From: Apteryx mantelli
Lineage: Eukaryota > Chordata > Aves > Apterygiformes > Apterygidae
Direction of reading: 5' to 3'
DNA length: 64,000 nucleotides
Assembly (NCBI RefSeq): GCF_036417845.1
Contig: NC_089980.1
Coordinates: 66,524,501-66,588,500, forward strand
The notes under the pieces were generated by a model. The model was not told where the DNA came from. It saw nothing but the letters and a program-made list of their open reading frames with translations, and did not search any database. The translations under genes were made by a program, and so were the position numbers. This document shows, piece after piece, positions 37,801 through 51,700 of the stretch (its first letter is position 1; each line of letters opens with the position of its first letter).

Positions 37801-40800
37801 CGCACATCTGTCTCTTCCCCCTCCGTTCTGAACTCTAAATCTTTGGAGCTTGTAAACAAAGTCAAGCAAGAGTAAAATCCTCAAAGCAACTGTATTTCAG
37901 CAAAGTTTGAAGACAGGTGGCCTTGGAGAACAGAGAAATCCGTATAAAGCTGCATCTGTACTGGTGAATTTAGATTGGGCTAGGACTGTTCCCAGGTACT
38001 GGAAGAAATTTGTCTATGGTAGTCACGTTTTCTGGCATGATTTTGGTGCACTCTAGTCAGTGCTCTCCCCAAACAGTTTCCGGGCACAGCTGAGTCTTTG
38101 GTCCGGTTCAGCCACCATTGCTGAGAGACAGTTTTTCTGTGCCCCGATTTGGAGACTAAGATGGTTCATTAGCATAGATGTAGGCTATCTGGGCCAGCTG
38201 GCCTTGATACTCAGGATTGGGCACACCTAATGTACTATTTTGAGTATAGCCTTCATGTCTGCACTGATGCAAATCTGCAACTTGAGCTCAGCCCTTATAT
38301 GACATCAGAGAATCCACAGGTTGGTCTAGAGAACCTATGAATGTCTTCGCTGTGAGGAAAAGCAAGGTTCACCTTTTATTTGATATGAGAGCATCTGCTC
38401 CTCAGTCAGCGTTTCTCTGCTGTGCGGACTTTCTGCTCCCTGACGTGCGACAAGCTCACTCTGCAGCATCACTATAATTTATATTAGAAGTGAATTTTTG
38501 GCTTCTTTGCTTTGTAGGGGAGAATGGGGGAGGTAGGGACCAAGGATAAGAAAAAAATTATAAAGAAACTAAGAATTTGAAACTGACTTGGCACTTGTAA
38601 ATCAATGTGCCCTGGCAGGCCAGCACTTACTAGGGAATGAGAATACCAGTTAGGCAAAAAGTGACATCAGTCCAGTGATACCACTGGGAGCATTGCGCAG
38701 GCTGTGGGGGTAGTGACAGGGAGAAGGATAAGATGGGAGGTGTGTGAAAAAAATATGGATTAAATCTAAGGCAAGCAAATACTCTTTTTTTCTCCACCTG
38801 CTCCCATTGCTTACATGTAATAAGGCTCAGAGGGCTGCAGAATCTCGTTTGCTCAGGAGATAGAATGTCTTCCTGCGTCTTGTGGCAATATGCATGGCCC
38901 TCCGTCTCTCTGAAATGCAGAGGGGACTCTATTATTTTGCCCTACTGAATATCCTGACATCATCTCACGGCCTAGGCATGGGCAGATGGTGTTCTTGCTT
39001 AGCTGTGCCTTTCACTGAGTTCTGTTGAAATTTGGCATCATTAGTATGCACTCTGTTTGCCAATGTTCTTCCACATATAAAATGTGGAATAAAAAAACGA
39101 GTGGAAGTACTAGGATTTTTATGTACCAAGGATGGAGTTACATAACTTAAAACAACATTACTGGAATTCTGCTGTGGTTTTGCTTCAGCAGATCAGTACT
39201 TAATGTTTAAGTAAACCATAAAGGTTTAGAAACATATAGATCTATAGTTCCATAGTTTGGCAGTGCTTTAGTTTTTTGTCCTCCTATTACTAAACTTGGG
39301 AGGCTGTTTTGGAGAAGGTTCACTTAAGGTATTTCTTCCTTTAAAAGTGGAAGAAAAGAAACTTTCATCTGAATTCACTGGGCTTAACACTGAGAGTTTA
39401 AAAGGCTTTGGAAATTGTTGGCTGAAGCCCTTGATACTGAGTTGGGTAATATCTCCTTGAATATTTACTTTAGTCAAGTCTATTTAGAGATCTTTTTTCT
39501 GTTTAACCCCCCACCCCCCTTCTCTCCTTATTTGTATTTATTTCCAGTACTAGATCAAATGACCAGTGAAATATAAAGCCTCACCTCTTAAAGAAAGGTA
39601 CTTCAGGAGTTGTCAGTCTTATTCCCGTGGCCTGATTTTATTTTGTGCTTACATAAACTGAAGTAACTTGAAAGACTGGGTTTTGTACCCATCTCTGTTT
39701 TACTGCAGTTACGTATTGCATTGCCAGCAGGAAAGCAGTGTAATGCATGAATTTTAGTTGTTATTGGAACCAAACAGTTGAAATGCATGTTATAAAAAAT
39801 GACCCAGTTAACCTTTTAAAGAAATACGTCTAATGGTTTCTTATCGCAGGTTTTGCTATAGGATTTAATATACAGTGACTTGAAGTTCGTTTATTTTTCT
39901 TCCTCCACACTTTTAATATAGTACACAAGTTTCAAAGACAAGTAAATATTAACATCATTTGGGGAATTATGTTGGTTTTAATGTTCTTTAATTAAGGACA
40001 ACCAAATTCCTTTTTGTAGCTGTTTACTCTTTTTCATAATCTTCTCTTTCTCAGGATATAAATGAAGTACCCGATTACCCTTTATGCCTTCTGGCATTGT
40101 TAAAGTATGTACATGATATATCTTTCACACTAATAAAATCTTACTCAGTGGGAAGATATAGGAAGTAAGGCACCCTTGTATAGTGATGGTAATTCTGACA
40201 TATCAGTCAGAGCAGGGAGAACTTTCTGTTCAGTGCATGATTGTTTTTGATTCTCTGCTAAACGTATAAAAGGAGAAAGCTCCACTGTTCAGTGTAGTTA
40301 AAAGGGAATCATAAGAAAGCTGACCTTCATCTGCCCTGGTCCACACCGCTTTGGGCTGGAGAAAGAGAAGAGAGGAGAATTTGCACTTGTTTTCTGGGTG
40401 AAAGAATCTGATAGTGTAGAAATGTAAAAAGCTTTGGAATCTTAATACATTCTAAAACTGTGTGATAAAGTTAATGGAAGCTCTTCACTGACTACCCCTT
40501 AGCAATCCGTACTCAAGCATAACATTTCCTGATGGTCAAATCATTGTCTCTTACTTGAAATAAAATTAAGTCTGAACTGCTAAAGGATTTTGGATGACTC
40601 TTGTTATCTCGTTGAAAGCTCGAACCAATATGCAGTCGGGGGTGTGTGTGTGTGCGTGTCTCTTTTGGTACAGACCGAGTAATTAGAGCTCTTTCAAAAA
40701 TCTTACAAAACCCTTAAAGACTCTCCACACTTGCCTACTCTTTTATATGCTGTCCATGAAGCAGTGTCAGATGACTACTACTTTAGTTCAAACCCTGTAT

Positions 40801-41502
40801 TTCTTTGTTTCTGTGATTAAAAGCTAAGCCTAAATTATTAGGAAGCCCTGTCAAAAGACACAATGGCTCAGACTCCATACAGTTGCTGTGAATTACTTAT
40901 AAACAACTGATTTGTTCAAACCATGTCTTTTTGACTAGTGTAGAAAGGAGGGAAAAAAGGCATTCGACTAAAGGAAATCACCTTTCCAACTATAACATTT
41001 GTAAATGATGTTATTTTTCCCCCCATATGTTTTTTTTCTGAAGGGAACTAGTGTTCTCATATGGGTCTGGTAAAGGTCTCTATTTGGCAACGCAATGTTT
41101 AGTAATAAATGCAGCTTTCTAAGAAAGCGTGGTGGAGATAAAAAGTTTTGTACATTCATGGTGTTAGAGAAGGAGTTTCCTCGTCTAGAGAATGCTACAT
41201 TTTAAACAAACAAAAAAAGCTTATTCAGCAGTTAAAGTCAACTTATTCTGTCAAAATGGTCATCCAAATTCTTTTGGAAATTGTGGCTGTTTAGATTTCA
41301 ATGTGTATGCTTTTGCTTTTAACTGTGTTAGTCTCTTAAGTAATATTTGTGTTGATCATAGATGGGTGAAATTATATTTCCTTTCTCTTTCTAGTCATAT
41401 TTAAGGATTGCCAGTTACATATACTTTACAGTGAATTTATATATACACACACACACAAAAACTATGATTTGCCAGTGGTTAAGCATGGATGTAATCTTAA
41501 AT

Positions 41503-41553
41503 TTTAATTTCTCTATATGTTGCCATATGCATATGTCTTTAATTTCTCTATAT
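41503..41553. repeat. 16-bp direct repeat with 35-bp spacing
   Basis: The sequence tttaatttctctatat occurs exactly at 41503-41518 and 41538-41553. The spacer contains the palindrome catatgcatatg. It is probably a local duplication in AT-rich intron. Confidence 0.88.
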
Positions 41554-44023
41554 TCCACAACAGACATATGCGTTTAAATGCCACACAAGTAAATAGGACT
41601 AAGCATGTAATTACAGGTCTCTGCTGAATTGGGGACAGGTAATTCTAAGCTAATGTACAGAGAGGGGACCTTGGCTTCTCTGTAACGATTAGTCAGAGAG
41701 TGTTCTGTAGATAACTGCAAACTTTGGCTCTAGAAAATATACTATTTTCAAGCCACACTTCCAGCAGTTGCACTCCGTTGGAATGGTTTGATTAAATAAT
41801 ATAGTGTTTTTACAGGAAATGTCATCTGAGTTATGAGGCCATTCATTCTGACAAATTACAAGTGAAGGTGCAGAGTGCTGTTAGTCTGTCTGTTCTTATT
41901 TCCTATTTTTTGTGTGTATGGACACATGCACACGCACACACATATGCATACATATGTATCCCTAAGATAAAGAGAAGTGAAAGAAGTGTGAAGTGGTCTT
42001 CCAGTCAACTGCCTAAACCAAATCTGGGTAGCAGCCAGAATCAGCATTTGCCTAACTAGAACATGTCAGAATTTTGGAAGCTTTAACCATGGAATATTTT
42101 ATGATCTTTGCTGTGTTGGTTTTCTAATTTTATGTACTCTGTGATGAAAACAAAAATCCTGAAGTTTTTGTTAATCACACTTACCCTAATCAAAACGTAT
42201 ATGGTCTTTTTCTGATGGCTGTGAGGGGAAAAATGTGTTTTACAAGGTATATGTAAGTAACTTTGTTACACACAGCTGTACTTTGGCTAGCAGTTCAAAT
42301 GACAATTTCTGGAAAAGCCAACTGAGTATTACTTGTCTAGTTATTATGAGGACCTTATCTAAAGCCCTCATTTCAGCTGATGCAGTAGCTGGCTCAGAAA
42401 TACAGGTCAATTGTACTTACAGGAAACAGACAAACCAGGTTTGTAGGAGCTGTTTTCTTGCATGAATCTGTCAAGCTGTATCCATTCTTCTACTTCCAAA
42501 GCATAATGGAGTCAACATTTGTTAGGGAGAAAAAAATAAGATAGTGAAGATCCAAGTGTAAAGTGAGTTATCCATTATCATGGTTTTAAGCCGACTTCTC
42601 TCTTGTGAATTACCATCAGCAATGCCAAACCAAACATTCTTTGTAACTTTTCTTGTCCAGCTTTCCAAAAAATTTTACAGTTGAGGGGAAAAATATCTTT
42701 AACTTTTGTTTACTTGGAATTTAATTTGTTTAGGAAAGTTTTTAGCAAAGTGAATGGACCTTCTACACAATGCTGATATTTTGTCATTCATGAGTAAGAT
42801 TTACTTTTGGTAGATCTATATTTTTTTCCATAATGACATACGGAGTTATTTCTTTAAAAATATATAGTGAAGCCGAATGTTTTACAAGCATTTTATTTAA
42901 GAAGTAAAACAGCCTAATTAAAACAATTGTTACACATCAACTCTATTGTTAAGGGACTTCATTTTCAGAAACCTGTATTTAAGTGGAGAGCAGAGGTTCC
43001 CCTAAAGCGGCCTACTTTGAAATGGATGCATCGGTGTTGTACTCTTAAGCATTGGGTTGTTCTGTAGACTTTGAGCCTTGAATGCACCCTACCTATTTCT
43101 TAAGCTGTCCATGACTGCAGTTTGAAGGCTTGCATTGTAGTCTGCTCATGTGTGTTTAGGAAAACTTCCTTCCCTGTCTCAGTATCTTGACTCCGGGCCA
43201 ACACAAAACTAAAATACATATGCATTTCGTTTGTCCCATAGATATTGATCTTCTGTGTTAACCCTCAAAACACCAAGAGTTTCTCTGCAACTATAAGAGG
43301 GCTATAAAACTTTATTTAAAAAAAAAAATTGATTTTTTTTTTTCAGTGTAGCCTTGTGATTTTGAGAAAGGCTGCCTTGCATAATATACATAGTCTGATA
43401 TCCTTGCTAAGTTGGCAGAAATGTTATTTCCCTTTCTGTATAAAATAAGTGTGATGGTGAGCAGTGTAGCTGGATGTCAAGAAACTTTCTGTTACGGAAA
43501 TGCGAATGTGAAAAGGAAGTGTCAGAAGGTGAAATGCATGCAGAAAGGGTAAATGTGGTTCTCCCATTATGAGAAAATATTTCAAACATATAGTCTGTAC
43601 TGTAATCCATCCCTGTAATATTTCTTCAGCCTGTAATAATGGATTCAAGTCCATTTAATGCTTTGCATATTATAAATTACTTTCTCTGTTATTTATGTTG
43701 TTTGCTGTGTTTGGATTCTTTGTGCTTCAACAATAACTTTGCTTCCTCCGTCTGTTTTGCTTTTATTTCCTCTGCTGTTTGATCCTGTGGTGAAATGATG
43801 AATTTGCACAACAGTGGTCTTTTCCATGAGAGTATGCCATGATATCCTAAGTACAGGGATCAAGCAAAAAGAGAAGTTTGTCTTAAGTGCTACCACACAA
43901 CTCCTGTAATAGCAAACTAATTTGCAGGAGACTTTAAAGCTTGCAAAAGCAAGTATCAGGGGCTCTTTTTCATGTATGCCAGACATAGAAGCAGTTTTAT
44001 TTTGGGTTAGTTAGTTTTTGGGG

Positions 44024-44050
44024 TTTTTTTTTGTTTGTTTGTTTGTTTTT
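44024..44050. repeat. T run with (TTTG)n
   Basis: A T homopolymer followed by tandem TTTG units. It is one of several T/G-rich tracts on the plus strand of the inferred intron. Confidence 0.85.
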
Positions 44051-46823
44051 ACAGGGGTTCTTTTTTCTGTCTCATTAACAGAGAAATAGAATTACAAAAT
44101 GACTACTAGGATGCTGGGTTATTGCCCTTGTTTGGTTTTTTTTTCTCTTTAATCCTGTCCATGCTCTACAGGAGCTGAAATGGCAGCAGCCTTTGCCCCT
44201 CATCCGCAGTCTGCAGTTGCAGCTGCCAAGCACCAGGGAATCGAATGTGGAAAAGACTGAAGAGGGAAATTTTGCACATGCGCTTGCATGATTGTTTATT
44301 AGCCCAGTCAGAGTCTTTGCTAATTGTAGCAAAGTTCAGAGCTTTAAAAGGAATTTGAGTAACTTGATATCCACACTGAATTTTTCTCCCCTTCAGTTTA
44401 CTTTCCTTAACCATGTGTACTATAAAGCAACTTCTGTTATTGCTGAAGTTTGACAGCTGCATATCCAGCTATGGAAGGTGTGGGGATTTATTTATTTATT
44501 AAACTACACTTTTTGGTCTAGTAGTGAGGCTTATGTTGTGCATCTCACTATTAAATCTATTGGAAATGGAGGCCTAGTGTATTTTCTCATAAGAAAAGCT
44601 TCAAGGAAAACAACTACAGATACATCTCATAAGAAAGGGAGATGCTGGTGACCAGTGAGAATACCAAATGTAGGTTGGCAGGGTTTTTTAATGTTTTTTA
44701 TTTTGCTTTTTGGGGGCAGTTTTTAATATCAAAGTCAAAACACCTAGCTGGAGTGTGAGGCTGTGTGTGTTTGTGGTAGTGGGATGTAGTGGGCTGAAGG
44801 ATGGAGAGGCACAAGTGCAGTCATAGAGCTAATGTCTAGAGACTATGTTTGGTCGTAACTCTCTCTGGTGACAGTGACTGTTAAGTCCTTAACAGTATTG
44901 CAGAGGGAAAAAAAATTGTCATATGGGCTCTTCTGGCAACTGTCATGGTTCTGGATCTGAGTATGACTGCTCTTGCTATGGGAAGACTTGTACCCTAAAA
45001 TCCTTTAGTCTCTTTAGTACTGTAGGTGATATATGTGCATAATGCCTTTTCTTGTGCTAGGTCAGCACTTTGTACTTGCATTACTGAAGAGTGACAATTT
45101 ACCAACACTAAAAGTAAACCAAACTGCTCTTCTGGTTTAAAAAGGCTAATTAAAATGTCAAACTCTGCTAATTCTTGTCTGTGCTGAGGCCTTCTAGTGG
45201 TTTTGTTGTAAGTTATAATTTTAAATTTGGTTTTCTTCATGTGGTCTTAAATAGCACTTAACGGTAGAACTAATATTATCTAAAAAAGGAAATCAGAAAA
45301 CAATGTAATGAGAGCTCAGTTAAAATATTCAATCTTCATTTTTGTAAATTTTAATAATGAAAACTACATTGTTGGATGTTTTTATGGAGTACCTAGGCAT
45401 GATGGAGTACATGGTGTTATTCCTTAAATCTGCTTGTTAAGGAACATATTTCTTTTAGTACATGACTGACAGCAGTACTCAATAGCTATGGCTAGCTACT
45501 GCTCTGCTCGCACAGTCAGTGCTGGGGCTTGCCTATAAGTCCCTAAATATCTTGGGACTGACCTACTTGACTTGCCCATCCTTGTTTTTCATTCTTCACA
45601 GTGTATTTTGGGAATGTCTTACACTGAACCTTCTCATCCAAGTCTGTCTATTTTTTGCAAGTTTAGGGTCAAGAGCAAGCATCCAAAGGGACTGACATAC
45701 TGTGCGTATGATGAAATGCGGTCTCTTGATGGAGGTGGTGTTTTGGTTTGGTTTGGCAGGGGGAGGGGGATAACTTCTGTGAGGACCTGTATGGGCCACT
45801 GAGTTTAGCTGCACTGTATAAATGCATGAGAGAAGCAATATATGGGTATGTATTTAAAAAATACACAGCACTTTAGATAGGAACTTTGATTTATTCTGAT
45901 GATAACAATTTTGAAATAGGCAAAAGGTGAGATCATGGCTTGGCTGTCAGACTATGTAAACCCAAATCCAGACTCTAAAGCTGGGCAGTACTTCACAGAT
46001 ACCTGCAAATTGTAAGGATTCATAGCACTTGCTTGGCATACTGACCGGAAAGGACAAGCAGTTTCTGCTGCGAATGTTTACTTTTTTCTGTGAATTGAGC
46101 ATTGTGTTGCATTGCCAGGAATAGCTAGTGCCACCTGCGGGAGCTTTGCTAGAACAGGGGGTTTTATAGCTCAGAGGTGCAGCATCAATTTAGAAAGCCA
46201 GATGGGAGAAGTACTATCACAATTTAATATCATCACAGGAGAGACATTATGCTGTTTTCTATTGGCTTGCTATAGTACAGCATGATAGTATGCGATGTAG
46301 GAATGAACTCTGACCAAAGTTGTGCATGTAAAAAGTGATGTTTTCAGAAATACTCATTATCGGTTTGTCTTTACAGAAAGAAGAGTACTAGTGCTTACTT
46401 ATGCTAAAATAATTTCATGCAACCTGCACAGAAATGATTTATGTTGGGAATGAAAGGTACTACTCCTGCAAAAACTGATAAGGGCCTCCTCCTGTGATTT
46501 ACTTTGGGTTAATGCACCAGAAGTAACCAGAAGTATATGTATTTCACCTTTTGAAACTAGCATCTTTCTGTTTAGACTTTGAACTTACACTCAGCAAGGA
46601 TACCAGAGGATATACAGGTTATTTGATGAAAAGTGTCAATTGAGTTTTAATCTCTCTTCCTCCTCAGAGAAGACTCTGCGGGGTAGGTGTCCTCTTTGTT
46701 TCAGTTGGCATAGTGGCAGCGTATATGTTGTTAAGTAAAAAATCTTGCAGCATGATTGGACACTGATCAAATGTTGAATAAATCTCATCTTTTCAAGAAG
46801 TTCATTCTACACAAAATTTGAAG

Positions 46824-46847
46824 TTTTTTTTTTTTTTTTTTTTTTTT
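46824..46847. repeat. T24 homopolymer
   Basis: The longest single-base run in the window. On the minus strand it would be an A24 tail, but I see no retroposed gene upstream of it in that orientation. Confidence 0.92.
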
Positions 46848-48330
46848 GGTCATGTTCCCTCCTAGACCTCGTATCCTCTATTACTTTGTAAAAGTACGCT
46901 GTCTTGACTTGCAGACTGAAACACAGTGATTAGTTGCTGAACTTGATCTGTTAGTGGGTTTGAAAAACCGTGACCAAAGCCTTGAGGTAGCACTGGGAAC
47001 GGATTCAGAGCTAGTGGAAGGACGGGAGGAAGGAGATGATTATGTGTAGCAGTTTAACTGCGGAGAAGCCAGACACCTCATTCCTTATAGTAGAACATTT
47101 ATGATATTTTTCATATTCAAATACAGTGTCTAACAGTAAACCAGAATGAAGGTGGTGAAGGGAACTCTGTGATTCGGTCTTTGCTTGAGGGGAAAGAGTT
47201 GGGTTTTTTGGGTGCTGGTGCAATGTGAATGATTAGGCCCAGAAAATAGTCAGAGGATGCTGCAGCCTTGTACTGTTTTAAAGAATGAGGGAAGAGATAG
47301 GTGATGTTACCATGACTTTCATTGACAGAGAAAGTGACATGCAAAGGAGGCTTGGCACCTTCTTGGTAACATAGCTTAGATAGTCTTGTTTGGAGCAGCT
47401 CATCTCTTGGTGTAGTTGCCTTTGTGTCACTATTACAGGCCTTTCTGTGGAAAATAAGCTGCAAGGGTGACCTGGTTTGGCAGTGTCAGTGAAATATGTG
47501 GCATCCTATAAAAGACAGCTTGGAACGTTTCAGTATGTGTTGAGATGCAGTGGAAAAAAGCCAAGAGATCTTTGCGGGAGTTTGAAGGAGAGGACTGGTG
47601 GAGCGGGGAAACCGTACTTCACCCCCACATCACAGACACACATTCCAGAAGGGAATGAAAGGAGCCATTAGAATTCTGTGCTATTTTGAAGGAATAAATA
47701 TTAACGTGAAATAACACTTTAATCTTAAACAGGTACTGCTATGTTACTTAGGGGTGGTGGAGAATTGAAGCAGCACTGAGGCTTGATGGCATGTTGTGCA
47801 TCCTCATTTCTTTCCTTTCCCTCTGTTTTATTTTGAGTTTCTTTCAGTGTCACTTCTTAGTTCGTGTGAAAGAATTGTGTTAGTGTTAGCATATAAACTC
47901 ATTTTTATGGTTTATGTGACCCAGGATCAAAGCTATTCCCATGAGTTTCAGAGCAGCAATGCCTTTGATCTAGAAGGGATTTGTAGGCAAACAAACTGCA
48001 AAAACTAGGTCCAGGGTGGATGTCCTTTTTGTCTAATGAAGTTGCATACAGTCTTAAACAGCCAAATTTCAAGTTCTGGTTGTTTTAATGTAGATGAGAA
48101 TTTTTCCATAGCCTTCCTTGAAATCTGGAGTTCATCCTGTAACCTGACACTTTCTGATTGCTGTTTTTGGGGATCTGCAAATGATGTTGCATTTAGAAAG
48201 TGAAAAGTCCTGTACCATTCACCTGAGAAGCATGGCATTCTGTGCAAGGAAAAACTGTTAATACCCCTTTTCTCCCCACCCACAGTATAATGCAATGTTG
48301 GGGGGGGTATTTTAAATTAAGCAGGAAGAA

Positions 48331-48355
48331 CTCTCTCTCTCTCTCCCCCCCCCCC
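48331..48355. repeat. (CT)7-C11 pyrimidine tract
   Basis: Seven CT units run into a C homopolymer. The tract is followed by a T run and then taataaacc, and no exon signature follows. Confidence 0.9.
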
Positions 48356-48685
48356 TATTTTTTTTAATAAACCAGCAGTTGGCTTTACTGTTAACAGCAC
48401 AGCGTGTAACATGGAACTTAAGGGTTTCAGTTGTTTTACATATATTGATCTGTATTCATGAAACACTGTCTCTTTAATCTGTAAAAGGCTGACTTTAAAA
48501 ATGAAATACAGTATTTTAAAGGAATATAAAGTGGTGACAGCAGAAGCAGATCTTAATAATAGTGGTGCTGGTTGTGCCTCTGGAAAATCAGAAAGTGCAG
48601 TGTCTATTTAAGGCACTATATGTTGAAGAGTATTGAAGAAATCCAATCAACTTCCTTAAATTTGATCACTTCCAGCTATTTGGAA

Positions 48686-48721
48686 TAGATGTGGTCTAGG
48701 GGTTAGATGTGGTCTAGAGGC
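48686..48721. repeat. 18-bp tandem duplication
   Basis: The units tagatgtggtctaggggt and tagatgtggtctagaggc are adjacent and differ at two positions. A partial third unit (tagtggtct) follows at 48722. Confidence 0.9.
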
Positions 48722-51700
48722 TAGTGGTCTGACACAGAAGGGGGTTAAGGTTAGATTTTTGGTTAGTGATGTTAGTTGTTCAACATAAATACATACTTTG
48801 ACTCCATAGTTACGACTGCAAATACTGCTATGATTAACAATAGTTTCTTTCAAACTAGTTGCTTTTTAGAGTACAGCTATAAATTGCTGGGAGAATAAAA
48901 ATGGAACAGAAGAAGCCTTTTCTCTAATGAAAAAAACTCCATGAAACTTGAAAATTGAAAAGCACAATACTTCAATTAATAGTTATTTTGAATAATTTGA
49001 AAATACTTGATATATTTTTAGCAAAGTACAGTTAATTTGAGAGACTAGGATTGTATTTGTCTTGAAATACAGGTAGCTAATATTTTTCTTGAGCATGCTT
49101 TTTAAAAAATATCTTTTAGTCACTGGTGTGCTATAGTTTTGAATGCTTTCTCATGAATTCAGCTATAGCATGATACTGTGGTGGAACCCATGTTTAAAGG
49201 AACTGAGGTCTTATTTTTCGTAAATTTAAAGCTGATCTGCAGTTTGCAGCAGCTCAGGATTTTAAAGGCAAACCAGTCTACCATGAGGAACAATGAATTC
49301 TTTTGAACTAGGACCTCCCACTATGCCCATTTGGGTGGCCCTGGCTGATTATGGCATGTGAAAATGCATGGTCACAGCTCTGAATATTTTTGGTTACTGT
49401 TAAGAGTTTTTGCTTACTTACCTAAGAAACATAAACAGTGTAGCTGTGTTTATTCACAAATTATGGATGCATACATATTTCATTTCAAGTTCTATTACTG
49501 GGGTGTTCCATGAAAAAGTGCTTGGAGGAGTGAGCAGTAGGTAGCAGTGCAAAAAATGGAGCTTTGAGTGATGGATTCAGAAATACTAAGTATATACCAT
49601 GTGGACTACGAGAATAGCTGAGTCAAAGGTGAAGGAATAATTAAAGCTATATCAATAATTATATCACAAAAGCATTGGAAGCATCCAATAGAAGTGTTTT
49701 TATAAGGTCCTTTTATGATCCATATTGATTTTTTTTTTTTTGGTAACCAAAAGTTTGCAATAAGATTCTTTGAGTTAGTGGAGCCTGTTTGTTTAGAAAG
49801 TGGGCAAGACTTACATTCCCTTAAATTTTATTAACAAGGTTATACCCCAGATGCTGCTGGATTTTTACATCAGTCCTGCTTGGTGTCACTGAAGGAGGAG
49901 AGGCTTACCTTCCTGGTTGGATTAATAGTATTTGTCAAAGATTTCCCTCCTAGCTTAAATTCATGAACCTCATAAATAAATAAAGGAATGCTAAAACTCT
50001 CTCTTCTGGTTTTTGATTCATTTAGAATTTGGTATGTTACAGAAGGCAAGAGCACAGTTTTAAATTTTTTTAAAATAAATATCTCCTCCTTCCACTAGCT
50101 TTGCTATACCTCTCAGAGAAGAAAACAAAAGCAAACAAATCCTTCAAGAATTAAGTTTATCCTGGTTACGTAAAGAGAAAACTTGTACCTTAATTACTTG
50201 ATGATATGACGAGCAGGGGAGGAAAAACGTGGATTTTTTTTAAAGTTGTATATTATATTCTGCAATTTTTTAGCAAAAGGGTGGAGCCAGTTTACATTAA
50301 TGAGAGGGGAAAAATCAAACTTTCGAGAACTAAAATACATGGATTTCCATGCTTTTTAAAGTGATCACTTATAATACTACTCTGGGTCACCTAGTTTGAC
50401 CTCAGTTTATATGTGTAATTTTTAGATTTGCAGATGATACTGAGGGGAAATGTTGAAGGCTATTGTATACTGGTACTGCCATGTTTGCATCTGGTTGAAC
50501 TGTTCTGGTCCTCTAAACATACGCTATACCTGCTGTCTAGAGGAAGCTACGAAACAGCAACGCATTTCGGACTGTATTACTGAAAATCTCTGGAGATAGT
50601 GACAAGTGTTTCATGACAGTGTTTTGAAGATGGATTTTTCTGGGTGCAGAGGTCTGCTTTCTTTAGTTTACAGCCACTATGTTAGGCCTCCCTGACTGTC
50701 TGTTATTGTGCTGCAGAGCTGCTGAATTGGTAAATCTGTGAAAAAATCCATTAGTGGAATGGTAGAGGTCAAATTGCCTTAGATTACCCAAATGAGTTCT
50801 TGAAACAGACAGCTGTTATAGCTATGGAAAGTCTGAACTTCTTCAATAAATACCCTATTTCACATGCAGTATTTGAATGATCCAGCTTTCAATCTACCAT
50901 TCCATTATTAAGAAAGCCAAGGTCATTCAATGCCCCTTTGAATCCTGTTTGGTTTTGTGCAGGAAATGATAGGTCATGCTCCATAGAGATGAGCCCAGGC
51001 ACTGCACTAAATGCCTGCGAAGTGAATGTTGGCAGGCATCTTTAAGCGTAATGCTTTCTGGTGCTGAATTTTGATGACACAAAAGCAAGGTTGTAACTTT
51101 ATTAGAAGATCAAGTAGCAAGAAATGTTGGTCTGTGTTAGAGAAGGAAATTTGTACTTATATAAATAAAAATTAGGACAGAAAAACCCAGGAAGAAGGTT
51201 ATATTGTGTTGGTTTTTTTCTTGCTCCTATTTAGATTTTCTACAAATGGTCAATAAAAATCCAAAATTATTTCTGAGATTACTGATCTTACTTCATTAAC
51301 ATTTCACTGACTTACTGCATGAGCATTTTCATGGTTAAATCCACTTACATATATTTTTTTAATTCTGTGTTAACTCAACTCTCCTCCTCCCCTCCCCCCA
51401 CTCCAAAAAAAAGTACATAGGTATCAATTTATACCCTGAATTTGTAATATGAACCCATTTATTTAAAACCTAGAATTTACAGAAGGCATTTCCTTGAATT
51501 TTGAAATGAGTCATAGTAGTAAATATTGTATTTATTCACGTGACTACCTAAATGCTCTGTGTGATTCACCAGTTCTAATCAACTTTACTAGTAAATCGCT
51601 GGATAGCTGGAATTTGATTTATAAACTTTCTTGATATTCACAAACAGTATGTATCAGATCACTGAATGAAAAGCATTGGAGGTGAGCTTGCCAAGTCTTT

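Noticed and set aside
46824..46847. T24 run as the poly(A) tail of a minus-strand processed pseudogene
   Set aside because: The sequence to its right, read on the minus strand, gives no recognisable protein and no clear target-site duplication.
48005..48295. 96-codon minus frame with a charged segment (QKQQSESVRLQDELQISRKA)
   Set aside because: It looks protein-like over about 40 residues, but there are no splice sites around it, no recognised family, and a simple repeat adjoins its start.
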